A stretch of 64,000 bases of DNA from Rheinheimera baltica DSM 14885 (GTDB lineage: Bacteria; Pseudomonadota; Gammaproteobacteria; Enterobacterales; Alteromonadaceae). The position numbers were made by a program, and so were the translations under genes. Below, piece after piece: positions 1 to 8,963 of this stretch. The number at the start of each line of letters is the position of its first letter. The first letter of the stretch is position 1. The DNA is taken from NCBI RefSeq assembly GCF_000425345.1, contig NZ_KE384352.1, positions 46,084 through 110,083 of the forward strand, in the 5' to 3' direction. The notes under the pieces are model-generated. The model saw only the letters and a program-made list of their open reading frames with translations, was not told the DNA's origin and did not search any database.

Positions 1-569
1 CTGAACAGTCACAACACTTACAACAACGGGATGTACCGGTTGCTGAGCGCCTTACTTTAGCGCCGCCCAATGAAACACCTAAGCCAAGTATTGCGGCAGT
101 TTCTCCGGTAGAGAAAGACTATCGTCAGGGCAAATTTCAGGCATTGTTCTTTGATGTTGCCGGCCTTAAAGTTGCGGTACCGCTTAAAGAACTCGGCGGT
201 ATTCATCAAATTGCGAAAATAAACAGCCTGATTGGTAAACCAGATTGGTTTAAAGGCGTTATGTTGTATCGCGAGCAGAAAATTAATATTGTCGATACCG
301 CGCGCTGGGTTATGCCAGAAAAATATGACGAAGATTTCCAGCAAAAGCTAAACTATCAATATGTTATTATGCTTGGTAATAGCAATTGGGGATTGTGCTG
401 CGAAACGCTAGTTAATACTTTCGTGCTTGAGCAAGATGATGTTAAATGGCGTGAAGCTGAAGGTAAACGTCCTTGGATGGCGGGTCTGATTAAAAAACAT
501 ATGTGTGTTTTACTCGACGTTGACGCTATGATTGATTTATTAAACCGTGGTCTGGATATCAGTGCCTAA
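1..569 (+). CDS. CheW-domain protein, 5' end outside window
   Basis: The reading frame is open from the window edge (first full codon at base 3), so the N-terminus is missing. About the last 145 residues form a CheW-like fold: the stretch around 'FFDVAGLKVAVPLKELGGI' resembles the start of CheW domains, and the C-terminal part reads as its second beta barrel. The visible first 45 residues are a Pro/Gln-rich linker, so the full protein is probably a linker plus a divergent CheW domain. Such proteins sit between a ParA-like gene and cheW in the chemotaxis operons of Alteromonadales and help array assembly or positioning. The true cheW begins 29 bases downstream. An internal ATG at 144 exists, but it falls inside the CheW domain and is unlikely to be the start. 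Confidence 0.8.
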   Translation, partial: EQSQHLQQRDVPVAERLTLAPPNETPKPSIAAVSPVEKDYRQGKFQALFFDVAGLKVAVPLKELGGIHQIAKINSLIGKPDWFKGVMLYREQKINIVDTARWVMPEKYDEDFQQKLNYQYVIMLGNSNWGLCCETLVNTFVLEQDDVKWREAEGKRPWMAGLIKKHMCVLLDVDAMIDLLNRGLDISA

Positions 570-598
570 CGGGTAAGGTATTACTACAGGAGTTATGC

Positions 599-1093
599 AT
601 GAGTGATTTAACCAAACAATCTGCCAAAAAGAATGCGGCTGCTGATATTGTTTTACAGTGGGTTACCTTCAAACTACAAGAGGAAACTTACGGTATTAAT
701 GTAATGCAAGTGCAAGAAGTATTGCGTTATACCGAAATTGCACCTGTGCCGGGCTCTCCGGATTATGTGTTGGGTATTATTAACCTGCGCGGTAACGTTG
801 TTACTGTTATTGATACTCGCTCGCGGTTTGGCTTAGAGCCTGCCGAAGTCACTGATAATAGCCGTATCGTTATTATTGAAGCTGAAAAGCAGGTTATTGG
901 CATTTTGGTCGATAGTGTTGCAGAAGTGGTGTATTTGAAGTCGTCAGAAATTGATACAGCACCAAATGTAGGCACCGATGAAAGTGCACGATTTATCCAA
1001 GGCGTGTCAAACCGTGAAGGTGAGTTACTCATTTTAGTTGACTTGAATAAACTGCTCAGTGACGAAGAGTGGGACGAGATAACCTCGATTTAG
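599..1093 (+). CDS. cheW: Chemotaxis coupling protein CheW
   Basis: A 164-residue CheW, the cytoplasmic adaptor linking chemoreceptors to the histidine kinase CheA. The CheW domain fills residues 20-155, with the characteristic 'VQEVLRYTEIAPVPGSP', 'GIINLRGNVVTVIDTR' and 'VGILVDSV'-like segments. The length is normal for the family. The start ATG at 599 has an AGGAG ribosome binding site six bases upstream. It lies between a second CheW-like gene and a DUF2802 gene in one operon. This is the end of the flagellar/chemotaxis gene cluster, whose cheA and cheB would lie to the left of the window. Confidence 0.95.
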   Translation: MSDLTKQSAKKNAAADIVLQWVTFKLQEETYGINVMQVQEVLRYTEIAPVPGSPDYVLGIINLRGNVVTVIDTRSRFGLEPAEVTDNSRIVIIEAEKQVIGILVDSVAEVVYLKSSEIDTAPNVGTDESARFIQGVSNREGELLILVDLNKLLSDEEWDEITSI

Positions 1094-1101
1094 GAATGGC
1101 T

Positions 1102-1545
1102 ATGTGGCTTAGTGTAGTAATACAAACGGCACTATTATTGGTATTGGCTTTTTTTACCTTTTTATGGTGTCGTCGTTATCAGCAAAGCGTCACTAAGCAG
1201 TTAAATGAGCTGGAAAAAAGGCTGGAGTATAGCGCTCAGCAGCAACAGCAAAGCCAGCTTGATGTGGAAGAATTAAGAGCCGGTATTATTGGTGTAGGAC
1301 AACGTGTATTGCAACTTGATGCTGCGTTGACTGAGTTGAATGACCAACTTAACGTTGATATGCAGGCGTTAGCAGACAAGCAACAGGCTTTGCAACTTAC
1401 TGACCCTGAGTCAAAAATATACAGTAGAGCAATGAAAATGGTGAAATTAGGCGCGGACCTGGATGAGATCATACGTGAATGTGAGCTGCCGCGTGCTGAA
1501 GCTGAGTTGCTATTTAATCTGCATCAACAAAATAAACAGTTTTAA
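1102..1545 (+). CDS. DUF2802 family protein of the chemotaxis operon
   Basis: A protein of about 147 residues. It has one N-terminal membrane helix (residues 1-22), a Gln-rich coiled coil (about 35-100) and a C-terminal segment of about 45 residues that looks like a small helix-turn-helix ('YSRAMKMVKLGADLDEI...'). This layout matches the DUF2802 family, which regularly follows cheW in Vibrio, Shewanella and Alteromonas relatives; its function is not established to my knowledge. I chose ATG 1102 because AGGA at 1092-1095 is six bases upstream. ATG 1096 and GTG 1069 are in-frame alternatives, and the latter overlaps cheW. The stop codon overlaps the stop of the convergent gene on the other strand. 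Confidence 0.75.
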   Translation: MWLSVVIQTALLLVLAFFTFLWCRRYQQSVTKQLNELEKRLEYSAQQQQQSQLDVEELRAGIIGVGQRVLQLDAALTELNDQLNVDMQALADKQQALQLTDPESKIYSRAMKMVKLGADLDEIIRECELPRAEAELLFNLHQQNKQF

Positions 1546-1850
1546 GATTTAAGATCAATACGCTGATGTATGTTGTGCCAGTTCTCCGGAAATTTCCCCT
1601 GTAATACATACGAAAATGCAATAAGCTCCGCGATTACAATATAAAGCTCAGGAGGAATTTGGTCTCCTAGTTGCAGCTGGCTGAGTAACTGACTCAGTTG
1701 GTCATCTTGATGCACTAACACACCGTGTTCACGTGCTACAGCAATAATGTCGTCGGCTAAATCACCATGGCCTTTTGCTGTTATGGTTGGGGCATGCTTG
1801 CCCTCATACTGTAGCGCTGTTGCCGTTCTGTTTTTTTTATCTTCCGTCAT
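1542..1850 (-). CDS. FlhB C-terminal-like (EscU/YscU/HrcU family) small protein
   Basis: A 102-residue soluble protein resembling only the cytoplasmic C-terminal domain of the flagellar export switch protein FlhB. It includes a segment like the autocleavage region ('ITAKGHGDLADDIIAVAREHGV'), but with GHG where FlhB has the cleaving NPTH motif. Such stand-alone FlhB-like proteins ('FlhB2'/YlqH) are known next to fliK genes. Here fliK lies nine bases upstream on the same strand, so the two are probably co-transcribed. A role in hook-length or export-substrate control is inferred from the partner. Its TAA overlaps the TAA of the convergent DUF2802 gene by 3 bases, with no terminator between them. 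Confidence 0.75.
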   Translation of the reverse strand: MTEDKKNRTATALQYEGKHAPTITAKGHGDLADDIIAVAREHGVLVHQDDQLSQLLSQLQLGDQIPPELYIVIAELIAFSYVLQGKFPENWHNIHQRIDLKS

Positions 1851-1859
1851 GACAATGTC

Positions 1860-4127
1860 CTATACTTTAACCGCGAGTAAGCTATTTGCCCGTGGTAATA
1901 GACTATCTGGAATTTTGCCCAGGGTGCAATCGGCAGCACTAATGACAAGGCCTTGCATATTACAGCGATCCGTTAAAATGGGCAGAAATTTATCGGCCAA
2001 GAATTTTGCCTGCGGTTGCTCAGTATAAAGTTGCAGTTGAAGCTGTTGTTGTTGCAGTTTAGCGACGACCAGCAATGGGCCGAGTTGCTGCAAATCAAAG
2101 CGCATGGTCAGTTGCCATTGTGTTTGTTTTTCACCTGTCTGTTTACCGTCGGCTTCACGTTGTTCAAGCTGCAGCTGGCTATAGACTGATTGATCCCCTT
2201 GCTGCATCGGCAGTTGCAGCAAGATATGTTGTTGATTTGTCGCACTGTCCAGTGTCGCAAGCTGGCTTTGCTGCAGTGTGCTGCTGTGGCTTGCTAATTG
2301 ACGCAGTAATCCGCTAGTTTGTGCCGGTTCTAACGTGCTGATTAATTGTGCCAGCTTTTGGTTAGCTGGCTGCGAAGCTGCAGGCTGTGGTTTTTGTAAT
2401 AATTGCCCTAAAAGCAACTGTATAGCAATAGCTAAGGTTCCTCCGCTGGTTTGTATGTTGGCATTGCTTTGCAGCGGTTGAAACTGCAGTAAGCTCTGGA
2501 GTTGCGCCAGCAGCTGGGGTGGGGGGATCATTTTTTTTCCATCTAACTGGCTTAGTTTAACCTGCTGCAATATTTGTTGTGCAGCTTGCGGTAGCTCGGG
2601 TAATACGCTGAGCGGATCCGTTTGTCTGGGGAGCATGGGCAATAAGTGTCGCCAAGCGTATTGTACCAATTGTTGTGAAATGTCATTACTCATGACTTGT
2701 TGTGCTATTTGTGTGACGCTAGCCCCTGGAGCCAGACTGACAAATTGCAACGGCCGGTTAGCATCTTGTGGTATCACTGGCAGCTGTAATGCGGTTTTTA
2801 GCGGCACAAGCTGTAATTGATAGCTATTACCTTGCTGTTGAAGCTGCAATTGCACAGGCGCTGAACTAACAGATTGCAACTGCGATAGTTGGCTTGGCGT
2901 CAGGTTGATTTTCAATGATGTTGCATTAGGTTGAAGTGTACTTAGGTGTCGTAAACTTAACGACTCGTCAGAGACTTGTGGTTTGGGTTGCAACGGTAAT
3001 ACTATGTTTTTATCTTGGGCAACCAGCTGCAATGTCACCGTTGCTGATGACTGAGCTGATTTATCATCTGCTATTGTTGCAATTCTCGCAGGCGAGCGCA
3101 ATTGCAACTGATTAAACCATTTAACCAACTGCTGAAGTAAGACCGCTTGCTGCGCTTTGTCAATAACGGTACCGGTGAATGGTTGGCCTTGTATTGCCGG
3201 CAACACAATATCTGCCGTTATCTTCTGGTTATTGCTGTGAAGTTGTAGTTGCACATTCAGGCTATCACTTAATCTACCCGCAGATAACAGCTTGGCAACT
3301 GATGTTGAAGACAAAGCTAAAGGCGCTAAGCCGGGTAACTGAATCAGTTTACCCGTAACGGGCGTTTGTATTTTTGCTGAGACTAAGGTGCTGCTGGCAT
3401 CTTTGCTTTCAGTTTGCACCGTACCGGCATTAACCTGATTATTATAAACCGCCACTAACAGCTGGCGCAGCTGTGCGGCGGGTAAAGGCAAGGTAATTGC
3501 TGTGGTGGCTTGTTGCACGTTAAGTAAAATACGCCCGTCTGATTGAGGCTGAAACTGAACCTGTACTGCTAAAGCGGGTTGTTGATTGCTGAGCTGTGAG
3601 CGGTTGACTATTTGTAATTGCTGAGGGGAAAGTAAACTTAGCTGAGACGGCTGCAGTGCACTTAGCTGCTGTGCTGATAACGCACTTAGTTGGCTAGATG
3701 ATAGCGTACTTAATTGACTAGCAGTCAAAGTGGTTAACTGTTGCGGTAATAGGGTGCTTAGCTGTCGTTGTGTTAATGCGGCTATCTGATTGTTGCTCAG
3801 TTGCTGGAGTGAGGCGCTGTTTGTCACTTGCTGAAAAGTGTTAACCGGATTTAGCGAGAAATTGTCACTGTTTAACGTTGTTTTAGTGGTCTGTGACAGA
3901 AGATTGCCAGCGTTAACGTTTTGCATCAACTTTTGCAAGGCATCATTTGCTGACATGGGTAAGCTAATGTGCAACGCACCTTGTGGCGAGGGTAATTGCA
4001 GACGGAATTGTCCTTGGCTCAGTTGCTGGATTTGGCCTTGATATATTTGTGCCACAATCAGTTTTAACGCGGCAGTGTCAGGCTTACCCGACCCCGTCAG
4101 CTGCAATAGTGTATCCAGATTAATCAT
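1860..4127 (-). CDS. fliK: Flagellar hook-length control protein FliK-like
   Basis: A 755-residue, strongly Gln/Leu-rich cytoplasmic or exported protein. The C-terminal 110 residues or so have the FliK-type Flg_hook domain pattern ('SVYSQLQLEQREADGKQ...WQLTMRFDLQQLGPL' followed by a compact alpha/beta end). The N-terminal half is low complexity, as expected for the ruler part of FliK, and carries nine octapeptide repeats at residues 111-182. At 755 residues it is longer than typical enterobacterial FliK (about 400), but long versions are common in this order. The following FlhB-like gene supports a role in flagellar export switching. It is transcribed away from ccmA. Identification rests on the C-terminal pattern and context, so it could be a FliK paralogue rather than the main hook-length protein. 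Confidence 0.75.
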   Translation of the reverse strand: MINLDTLLQLTGSGKPDTAALKLIVAQIYQGQIQQLSQGQFRLQLPSPQGALHISLPMSANDALQKLMQNVNAGNLLSQTTKTTLNSDNFSLNPVNTFQQVTNSASLQQLSNNQIAALTQRQLSTLLPQQLTTLTASQLSTLSSSQLSALSAQQLSALQPSQLSLLSPQQLQIVNRSQLSNQQPALAVQVQFQPQSDGRILLNVQQATTAITLPLPAAQLRQLLVAVYNNQVNAGTVQTESKDASSTLVSAKIQTPVTGKLIQLPGLAPLALSSTSVAKLLSAGRLSDSLNVQLQLHSNNQKITADIVLPAIQGQPFTGTVIDKAQQAVLLQQLVKWFNQLQLRSPARIATIADDKSAQSSATVTLQLVAQDKNIVLPLQPKPQVSDESLSLRHLSTLQPNATSLKINLTPSQLSQLQSVSSAPVQLQLQQQGNSYQLQLVPLKTALQLPVIPQDANRPLQFVSLAPGASVTQIAQQVMSNDISQQLVQYAWRHLLPMLPRQTDPLSVLPELPQAAQQILQQVKLSQLDGKKMIPPPQLLAQLQSLLQFQPLQSNANIQTSGGTLAIAIQLLLGQLLQKPQPAASQPANQKLAQLISTLEPAQTSGLLRQLASHSSTLQQSQLATLDSATNQQHILLQLPMQQGDQSVYSQLQLEQREADGKQTGEKQTQWQLTMRFDLQQLGPLLVVAKLQQQQLQLQLYTEQPQAKFLADKFLPILTDRCNMQGLVISAADCTLGKIPDSLLPRANSLLAVKV
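3582..3797 (-). repeat. Octapeptide repeat block inside fliK
   Basis: Residues 111-182 of the FliK-like protein are nine consecutive 8-residue units of the form x-x-x-Q-[LI]-[ST]-x-L, for example 'TASQLSTL', 'SSSQLSAL', 'SAQQLSAL' and 'QPSQLSLL'. The last two units are degenerate. At DNA level this is a 24-base period over 216 bases with drift between copies, so it is an old repeat that has diverged. It lies in the ruler part of the protein, where length sets hook length in known FliK proteins. Confidence 0.8.
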
Positions 4128-4200
4128 GGTTCATATTCTTACCCAATTTCCATTGCTCTTGCGTGTCACTGCATTCGTATTATGGCGTCAATATGCTAAT

Positions 4201-4899
4201 ATGCGCCCAATTTTTATCATCGTCGATAGCCAGAGCGTAGTGATTACACCACAACCTTTTCCTGTTAACCCCGGTCAGTTAATACTGCAGGGTACTGCCT
4301 TAAGCTGCATACGCCAAGACCGTGTGTTGTTTGAACAGCTTAATGTCAGTGTGCAAGCTGGTGAGCTAGTGCAGATAGCCGGTAAAAATGGCGCTGGCAA
4401 AAGCTCTTTGCTGCGCATTCTTGCGGGTTTAGCTCAACCAGATGATGGGCAACTAGGTTATCAACAGCATAGTTTGTCAGACGTCGCAGCTGAGTATGCC
4501 GCTAATTTATGTTATATCGGCCATCAAAGCGGAATTCATGAGCAATTAACGGCGCTTGAAAATATTAGTTTTTGGCGGGCAGCCTCTGAGGTGGATCAAG
4601 CTGACGATTTTGCTTTGCTGGCCAAGTTAGGTTTGGCAGGGTTAGAAGATATACCTTGCCGTATGTTATCTGCGGGCCAGCAAAGGCGAGTATCCTTAGC
4701 TCGTTTATGGTTTACACGGCGCCAGCTGTGGATTTTGGATGAACCTTTTACCGCGTTAGATCAATCAGCTATTAACATGCTGCAACAACATTTTGTTGAA
4801 CATTTACAGCAGGGTGGCGCCATCGTTATTACTACACATCAGGCGTTGAGTGTGTCTTTTCCCCACCAAACTACACTGGAGCTGGCATACCGATGGTAG
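4201..4899 (+). CDS. ccmA: Heme exporter ATP-binding protein CcmA
   Basis: ATPase of the CcmABCD complex that releases holo-CcmE during cytochrome c maturation. It shows Walker A 'GKNGAGKSSLLR', the signature 'LSAGQQRRVSLARLW', Walker B 'LWILDEPFTALD' and the H-loop 'VITTHQ'. From ATG 4201 the protein has 232 residues. The N-terminal 25 residues before the ABC domain are slightly longer than in typical CcmA (about 205), so GTG 4240 is a possible alternative start. The open frame extends further upstream into the divergent fliK, but that part has no CcmA similarity. Its stop overlaps the ccmB start (ATGGTAG), and it is the first gene of a nine-gene ccm operon. Confidence 0.92.
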   Translation: MRPIFIIVDSQSVVITPQPFPVNPGQLILQGTALSCIRQDRVLFEQLNVSVQAGELVQIAGKNGAGKSSLLRILAGLAQPDDGQLGYQQHSLSDVAAEYAANLCYIGHQSGIHEQLTALENISFWRAASEVDQADDFALLAKLGLAGLEDIPCRMLSAGQQRRVSLARLWFTRRQLWILDEPFTALDQSAINMLQQHFVEHLQQGGAIVITTHQALSVSFPHQTTLELAYRW

Positions 4900-5558
4900 T
4901 CTTAGTTAGCTTTATTCAGCGTGAGCTTAGGCTGTTGGCAAGGCAGAAAGCCGACTGGCTAAATCCACTGCTGTTCTTTGTTATTGTATTAAGCTTATTT
5001 CCGCTGGGTGTTGGGCCAGAAGCCAATTTATTACGTATTATGGCGCCAGGTATTGTGTGGATTGCAGCATTGCTTAGCGTGTTGTTGGCAGCTGAACGTT
5101 TATTTAAAGATGATTATCGTAATGGTGTTATTGAGCAGCTGGTTGCAGCCCGTCAGCCTCTGCTAAGTTTCGTGCTGGCCAAATTACTGACCAATTGGTT
5201 AAGTACAGGGTTGCCATTGGTGCTGTTATCACCCGTCGTTGCCCTGTTATTAAATATTGAGACGGCAGGTTTTGTCGCAATGTTACTGACATTATTACTT
5301 GGCACGCCTTTGCTTAGTTTACTCAGCGTAATGGGGGCTGCGTTAACGGTATCCGCCGATAAGGGCGGTATTTTGCTAGCACTGTTAATTTTACCGCTGT
5401 ATATTCCGCTGTTAATTTTTGCCAGTGCGGCAATGGAGGCGGCAGCAATGAATATGCCGTATCATGGTCAGCTAGCGATTATGCTAGCTATGTTGTTGTT
5501 TGCGATGGCACTGATCCCCATGGCGGTGATCAGTGCTTTAAAACTGAATGTGAGCTGA
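4893..5558 (+). CDS. ccmB: Heme exporter membrane protein CcmB
   Basis: A 221-residue polytopic membrane protein with about six hydrophobic segments, the permease partner of CcmA. It has the family's starting pattern 'FIQRELRLLARQKADWLNPL' and 'RNGVIEQL'. Length and position between ccmA and ccmC are standard. It overlaps the end of ccmA by seven bases, which suggests translational coupling. Known role: with CcmA and CcmC it forms the inner-membrane complex that frees heme-loaded CcmE from CcmC. Confidence 0.93.
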   Translation: MVVLVSFIQRELRLLARQKADWLNPLLFFVIVLSLFPLGVGPEANLLRIMAPGIVWIAALLSVLLAAERLFKDDYRNGVIEQLVAARQPLLSFVLAKLLTNWLSTGLPLVLLSPVVALLLNIETAGFVAMLLTLLLGTPLLSLLSVMGAALTVSADKGGILLALLILPLYIPLLIFASAAMEAAAMNMPYHGQLAIMLAMLLFAMALIPMAVISALKLNVS

Positions 5559-5559
5559 T

Positions 5560-6297
5560 ATGTTTAAGTGGTTGCATCCTTTTGCCAAGCCTGAAACCGT
5601 ATATCATCTGTGCGGTCGTTTTTATCCCTGGTTAATATCAGCAGGCATACTGTTGTTATTGTTAGGAAATATCTGGGGCTTAGCGTTCACACCGCCCGAT
5701 TATCAGCAGGGCGACAGCTATCGTATTATCCACATTCACGTACCTTCAGCCATTATGTCAATGGGAACCTATTCCGCTATGGCTATCGCGGCCTTTATTG
5801 CGTTAGTCTGGCAAGTAAAAGTGGCGCAGTGGTCAGTTTTAGCTATTGCCCCTGTGGGCGCAATTTATACTGCTATTGCACTTATTACCGGCATGGCTTG
5901 GGGTAAGCCCATGTGGGGTACCTGGTGGGTGTGGGATGCCCGTCTAACGTCAGAGCTTATTTTATTGTTTTTGTACCTTGGTGTTATTGCATTAAGTGGC
6001 GCTTTCACTGACCGGCAAACGGGTGCTAAAGCCGCCTCTTTGCTTGCAATCGTAGGTGTTATTAATCTACCGGTGATACATTTTTCCGTTGAATGGTGGA
6101 ACACTTTGCATCAGGGCGCGTCTATAACGAAGTTCGCTAAGCCATCGATTGACCCAAGTATGTTATGGCCATTACTTATTAGCATACTGGCGTTTAAGGT
6201 GATTATGCTGGCATTGGTGTGTTTACGTTTGCGCACCGCTATTTTGTTAAACGAGCAGCACCGACCTTGGGTAAAAGCTATGGCAAAGGGGCAATAG
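5560..6297 (+). CDS. ccmC: Heme handling protein CcmC
   Basis: A 245-residue membrane protein with six predicted helices. It carries the Trp-rich heme-presenting motif 'WGTWWVWDARLTSELIL' on a periplasmic loop, flanked by the expected histidines ('HVPSAIMSMG' and 'FSVEWWNTLHQG'). CcmC attaches heme to CcmE covalently. The start is one base after the ccmB stop. The length matches the family, and all recognised motifs are intact. Confidence 0.95.
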   Translation: MFKWLHPFAKPETVYHLCGRFYPWLISAGILLLLLGNIWGLAFTPPDYQQGDSYRIIHIHVPSAIMSMGTYSAMAIAAFIALVWQVKVAQWSVLAIAPVGAIYTAIALITGMAWGKPMWGTWWVWDARLTSELILLFLYLGVIALSGAFTDRQTGAKAASLLAIVGVINLPVIHFSVEWWNTLHQGASITKFAKPSIDPSMLWPLLISILAFKVIMLALVCLRLRTAILLNEQHRPWVKAMAKGQ

Positions 6298-6498
6298 ATG
6301 TATTTTCAATCACTAGCCGATTTTTGGCATATGGGAGGCTATGGCCTTTTTGTCTGGTTATCTTTCGCTAGCACCTATGCGTTGCTGGCAGCATTAATCG
6401 GCTATAGCCATTATCAACAGGCACAATTTAAGCAGCATCTGAAAAACAGGCTGGCAAGAGAGCAGCGCGTTAAACAGCATCAGGAGCAAACACAATAA
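6298..6498 (+). CDS. ccmD: Heme exporter accessory protein CcmD
   Basis: A 66-residue protein with one membrane helix (about residues 17-38, '[19 protein letters not shown]') and a basic, Gln-rich cytoplasmic tail. The N-terminal 'FWHMGGYG' is typical of CcmD, the small subunit needed to release holo-CcmE from CcmABC. It starts directly after the ccmC stop, and its last base is the first base of ccmE, so the genes are tightly coupled. Confidence 0.9.
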   Translation: MYFQSLADFWHMGGYGLFVWLSFASTYALLAALIGYSHYQQAQFKQHLKNRLAREQRVKQHQEQTQ

Positions 6499-6998
6499 TG
6501 CATCCAAGACGTCAAAAACGCCTCATCGCAGTCGTTCTGGTTATTAGCCTGTTAGCGAGTGCTATCGGTGCCATGTTATATGCACTGCAACAAAATATTG
6601 ATTTGTTTTATACGCCGTCACAATTGGTTGATGGGTTGGGAAAAGATAAGATTAAACCCCAGGTTGGCCAACGCCTGCGTATTGGCGGAATGGTTGTTAA
6701 TGGCTCGGTAACACGTGATCCAGACTCGTTAAAGGTGAGTTTCGACTTGGTTGATACCGGACCTATCGTTCGTGTGACTTACGAAGGGATACTGCCAGAC
6801 TTGTTTCGTGAAGGCCAGGGTATCGTCGCACAAGGTGTGTTGATTGACGACACCACTATTGCTGCCAGTGAAGTGTTAGCGAAACACGATGAAGAATATA
6901 TGCCACCAGAAGTTGCTGAAGCATTGAAAGGTATTAAGCATGTGCCACCATCGCAGCAAGGGGCAGCTAATGCAACATCGACAGAAGGACGTTACTAG
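6498..6998 (+). CDS. ccmE: Heme chaperone CcmE
   Basis: A 166-residue periplasmic heme chaperone with an N-terminal signal anchor (residues 10-30), an OB-fold domain and the heme-binding His in '[10 protein letters not shown]', the conserved H-x-x-x-Y motif. The histidine carries heme covalently until it is passed to CcmF and apocytochrome. The length is standard, and the tail after the OB fold is flexible and Ala-rich, as usual. It overlaps the ccmD stop by one base. Confidence 0.95.
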   Translation: MHPRRQKRLIAVVLVISLLASAIGAMLYALQQNIDLFYTPSQLVDGLGKDKIKPQVGQRLRIGGMVVNGSVTRDPDSLKVSFDLVDTGPIVRVTYEGILPDLFREGQGIVAQGVLIDDTTIAASEVLAKHDEEYMPPEVAEALKGIKHVPPSQQGAANATSTEGRY

Positions 6999-8963
6999 AT
7001 GATCGTTGAAGCAGGTCAGCTGGCTCTTACCTTTGCCTTTGCACTGTCCTTATTGTTATCTACTGTACCATTGTATGGCAGTTTTACCGCTAATCAACGT
7101 CTGTTGCTGTTAGCGAAACCATTAGCTTTTGGCTTGTTTATCTTTAGTGCTGTGGCAATGGCCGCATTGATATACGCCTTTTGCACAAGCGACTTTACCG
7201 TCATTAATGTTGCGCAAAACTCCAGTTCAACCTTACCCTGGTATTATCAAATCACCGCTAGTTTTGGTTCTCATGAAGGTTCAATGTTGCTGTGGGTGTT
7301 AATGCTATGCGGCTGGACGGCACTGGTAGCACAATTTTCTAAGGCGCTCCCCTTGTTACTACAAGGCCGGATCCTGGGGATTTTGGGACTCATTAGCGCC
7401 GGCTTTATTGCCTTCTCATTATTTATGTCTAACCCTTTTGCCCGCAGTTTGCCGTTTTATCCGGTGGAAGGGCGTGACTTAAATCCGCTGCTGCAAGATT
7501 TTGGCATGATAATGCATCCACCTACATTGTACATGGGCTATGTGGGTTTTGCAGTCGCATTTGCCTTTGCTATTGCTGCGTTAATGGGCGGGCGTTTTGA
7601 TAGCGTCTGGGCGCGTTGGGTAAGGCCTTGGGCGCTGGCTGCATGGTTGTTTTTAACCCTCGGTATTATGCTTGGCAGTTGGTGGGCATACAACGAACTG
7701 GGGTGGGGCGGATGGTGGTTCTGGGATCCAGTTGAAAATGCGTCTTTTATGCCTTGGCTTGCCGGTACAGCGCTAATACATAGTCTGGCAGTGACTGAAA
7801 AGCGTGGTACCTTTAAAAGCTGGACAGTGCTGTTGGCATTGTCCGCTTTTGCACTAAGTTTAGTTGGCGCGTTCTTAGTGCGCTCCGGTGTGCTGGTGTC
7901 GGTGCATTCTTTTGCCACCGATCCGGGGCGCGGTCTATATTTGTTGGCGTTTTTATTAGTGGTAATTGGTGGCTCATTGCTGCTTTACGGTAGCAGAATG
8001 AACTCGGTGCGAAGTCAGGCGCGGTACCAGCTGTTTTCTCGTGAAATGCTGCTGTGGGGCAATAATATCTTTTTGCTGACTGCCTGCTTGATTGTATTTT
8101 TGGGCACCTTATTCCCGTTATTTCATAAAGAACTTGGTTTAGGTTCAATTTCCATAGGTGAACCTTTCTTTAATCAGATGTTTTATTACCTTACCATTCC
8201 TTTTGCTTTGCTGTTGGGGCTAGGGCCTTGGGTGCGATGGAAGCAACAGCAGGTTATGCCGTTAATCCGGCCTTTAGCAATGGTTGCCGTAGCAGCACTT
8301 ATTGTCTCACTTGGCGTGTTGGCCAGCATGCAAAGTGTGCAAGCAAACCTTGCTTTATTAGGCATGTTATTAGGCGCCTGGGTTGGTATCTCAGCGCTTG
8401 CTGAGGTTATGTTGAGGCTGCGCCAGTTTGGTTCAATTAGTAAAGGTATCACTAAGTTAAATGCCAGCCACTACGGTATGACATTAGCGCACATCGGTTT
8501 TGCAGTATTGGTTATCGGTGTGGCAATGACTAAAACCTATACTACTGAGCGTGATGTCAGAATGCAGCAAGGTGATGTGGCAACGGTTGCTGGTTACGAA
8601 TTTACACTTACCGAAGTATACGAGCTTAACGGCCCTAATTATGGTGGCCAGGCGGCAGAGCTTGATGTGCGTAAAGATGGCCAATTTGTTACACATTTAC
8701 ACGCAGAAAAACGTTTTTACCGTATTCAACGGACGATAATGACCGAGTCAGCGGTGCATGCCAGACTGAGCAGGGACCTTTATGTTTCTTTAGGCGAAGA
8801 GCTACCTGGTGATGCCTGGGCACTGCGCATCCATGTTAAGTCCTTTGTTCGTTGGATTTGGTTAGGTGGCGTTTTGATGGCATTAGGCGCGTTGCTGGCG
8901 CTGTGTGATAAACGCTACCGCCGTAAACAGACTCAACGCGAGCCTGGAGCTGAGCATGCGTAA
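6999..8963 (+). CDS. ccmF: Cytochrome c heme lyase subunit CcmF
   Basis: A 654-residue, highly hydrophobic protein with about 15 membrane segments. It has the WWD motif 'GWGGWWFWDPVENASFM', the preceding 'MHPPTLYMGYVGF' and the periplasmic C-terminal domain before the last helix. CcmF joins heme from CcmE to the CXXCH motif of apocytochromes, together with CcmH and CcmI. The length is normal for the family. Its last eight bases overlap the start of ccmG. Confidence 0.96.
   Translation: MIVEAGQLALTFAFALSLLLSTVPLYGSFTANQRLLLLAKPLAFGLFIFSAVAMAALIYAFCTSDFTVINVAQNSSSTLPWYYQITASFGSHEGSMLLWVLMLCGWTALVAQFSKALPLLLQGRILGILGLISAGFIAFSLFMSNPFARSLPFYPVEGRDLNPLLQDFGMIMHPPTLYMGYVGFAVAFAFAIAALMGGRFDSVWARWVRPWALAAWLFLTLGIMLGSWWAYNELGWGGWWFWDPVENASFMPWLAGTALIHSLAVTEKRGTFKSWTVLLALSAFALSLVGAFLVRSGVLVSVHSFATDPGRGLYLLAFLLVVIGGSLLLYGSRMNSVRSQARYQLFSREMLLWGNNIFLLTACLIVFLGTLFPLFHKELGLGSISIGEPFFNQMFYYLTIPFALLLGLGPWVRWKQQQVMPLIRPLAMVAVAALIVSLGVLASMQSVQANLALLGMLLGAWVGISALAEVMLRLRQFGSISKGITKLNASHYGMTLAHIGFAVLVIGVAMTKTYTTERDVRMQQGDVATVAGYEFTLTEVYELNGPNYGGQAAELDVRKDGQFVTHLHAEKRFYRIQRTIMTESAVHARLSRDLYVSLGEELPGDAWALRIHVKSFVRWIWLGGVLMALGALLALCDKRYRRKQTQREPGAEHA

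Noticed and set aside
763..1032. 89-codon frame on the minus strand inside cheW
   Set aside because: Shadow frame of a clear gene; no ribosome binding site or family features.
4159..4197. Promoter candidates before ccmA
   Set aside because: -35-like and -10-like hexamers are present but with unsuitable spacing.
4075..4200. Upstream extension of ccmA
   Set aside because: It runs antisense into fliK and has no CcmA similarity; the family begins near or after ATG 4201.
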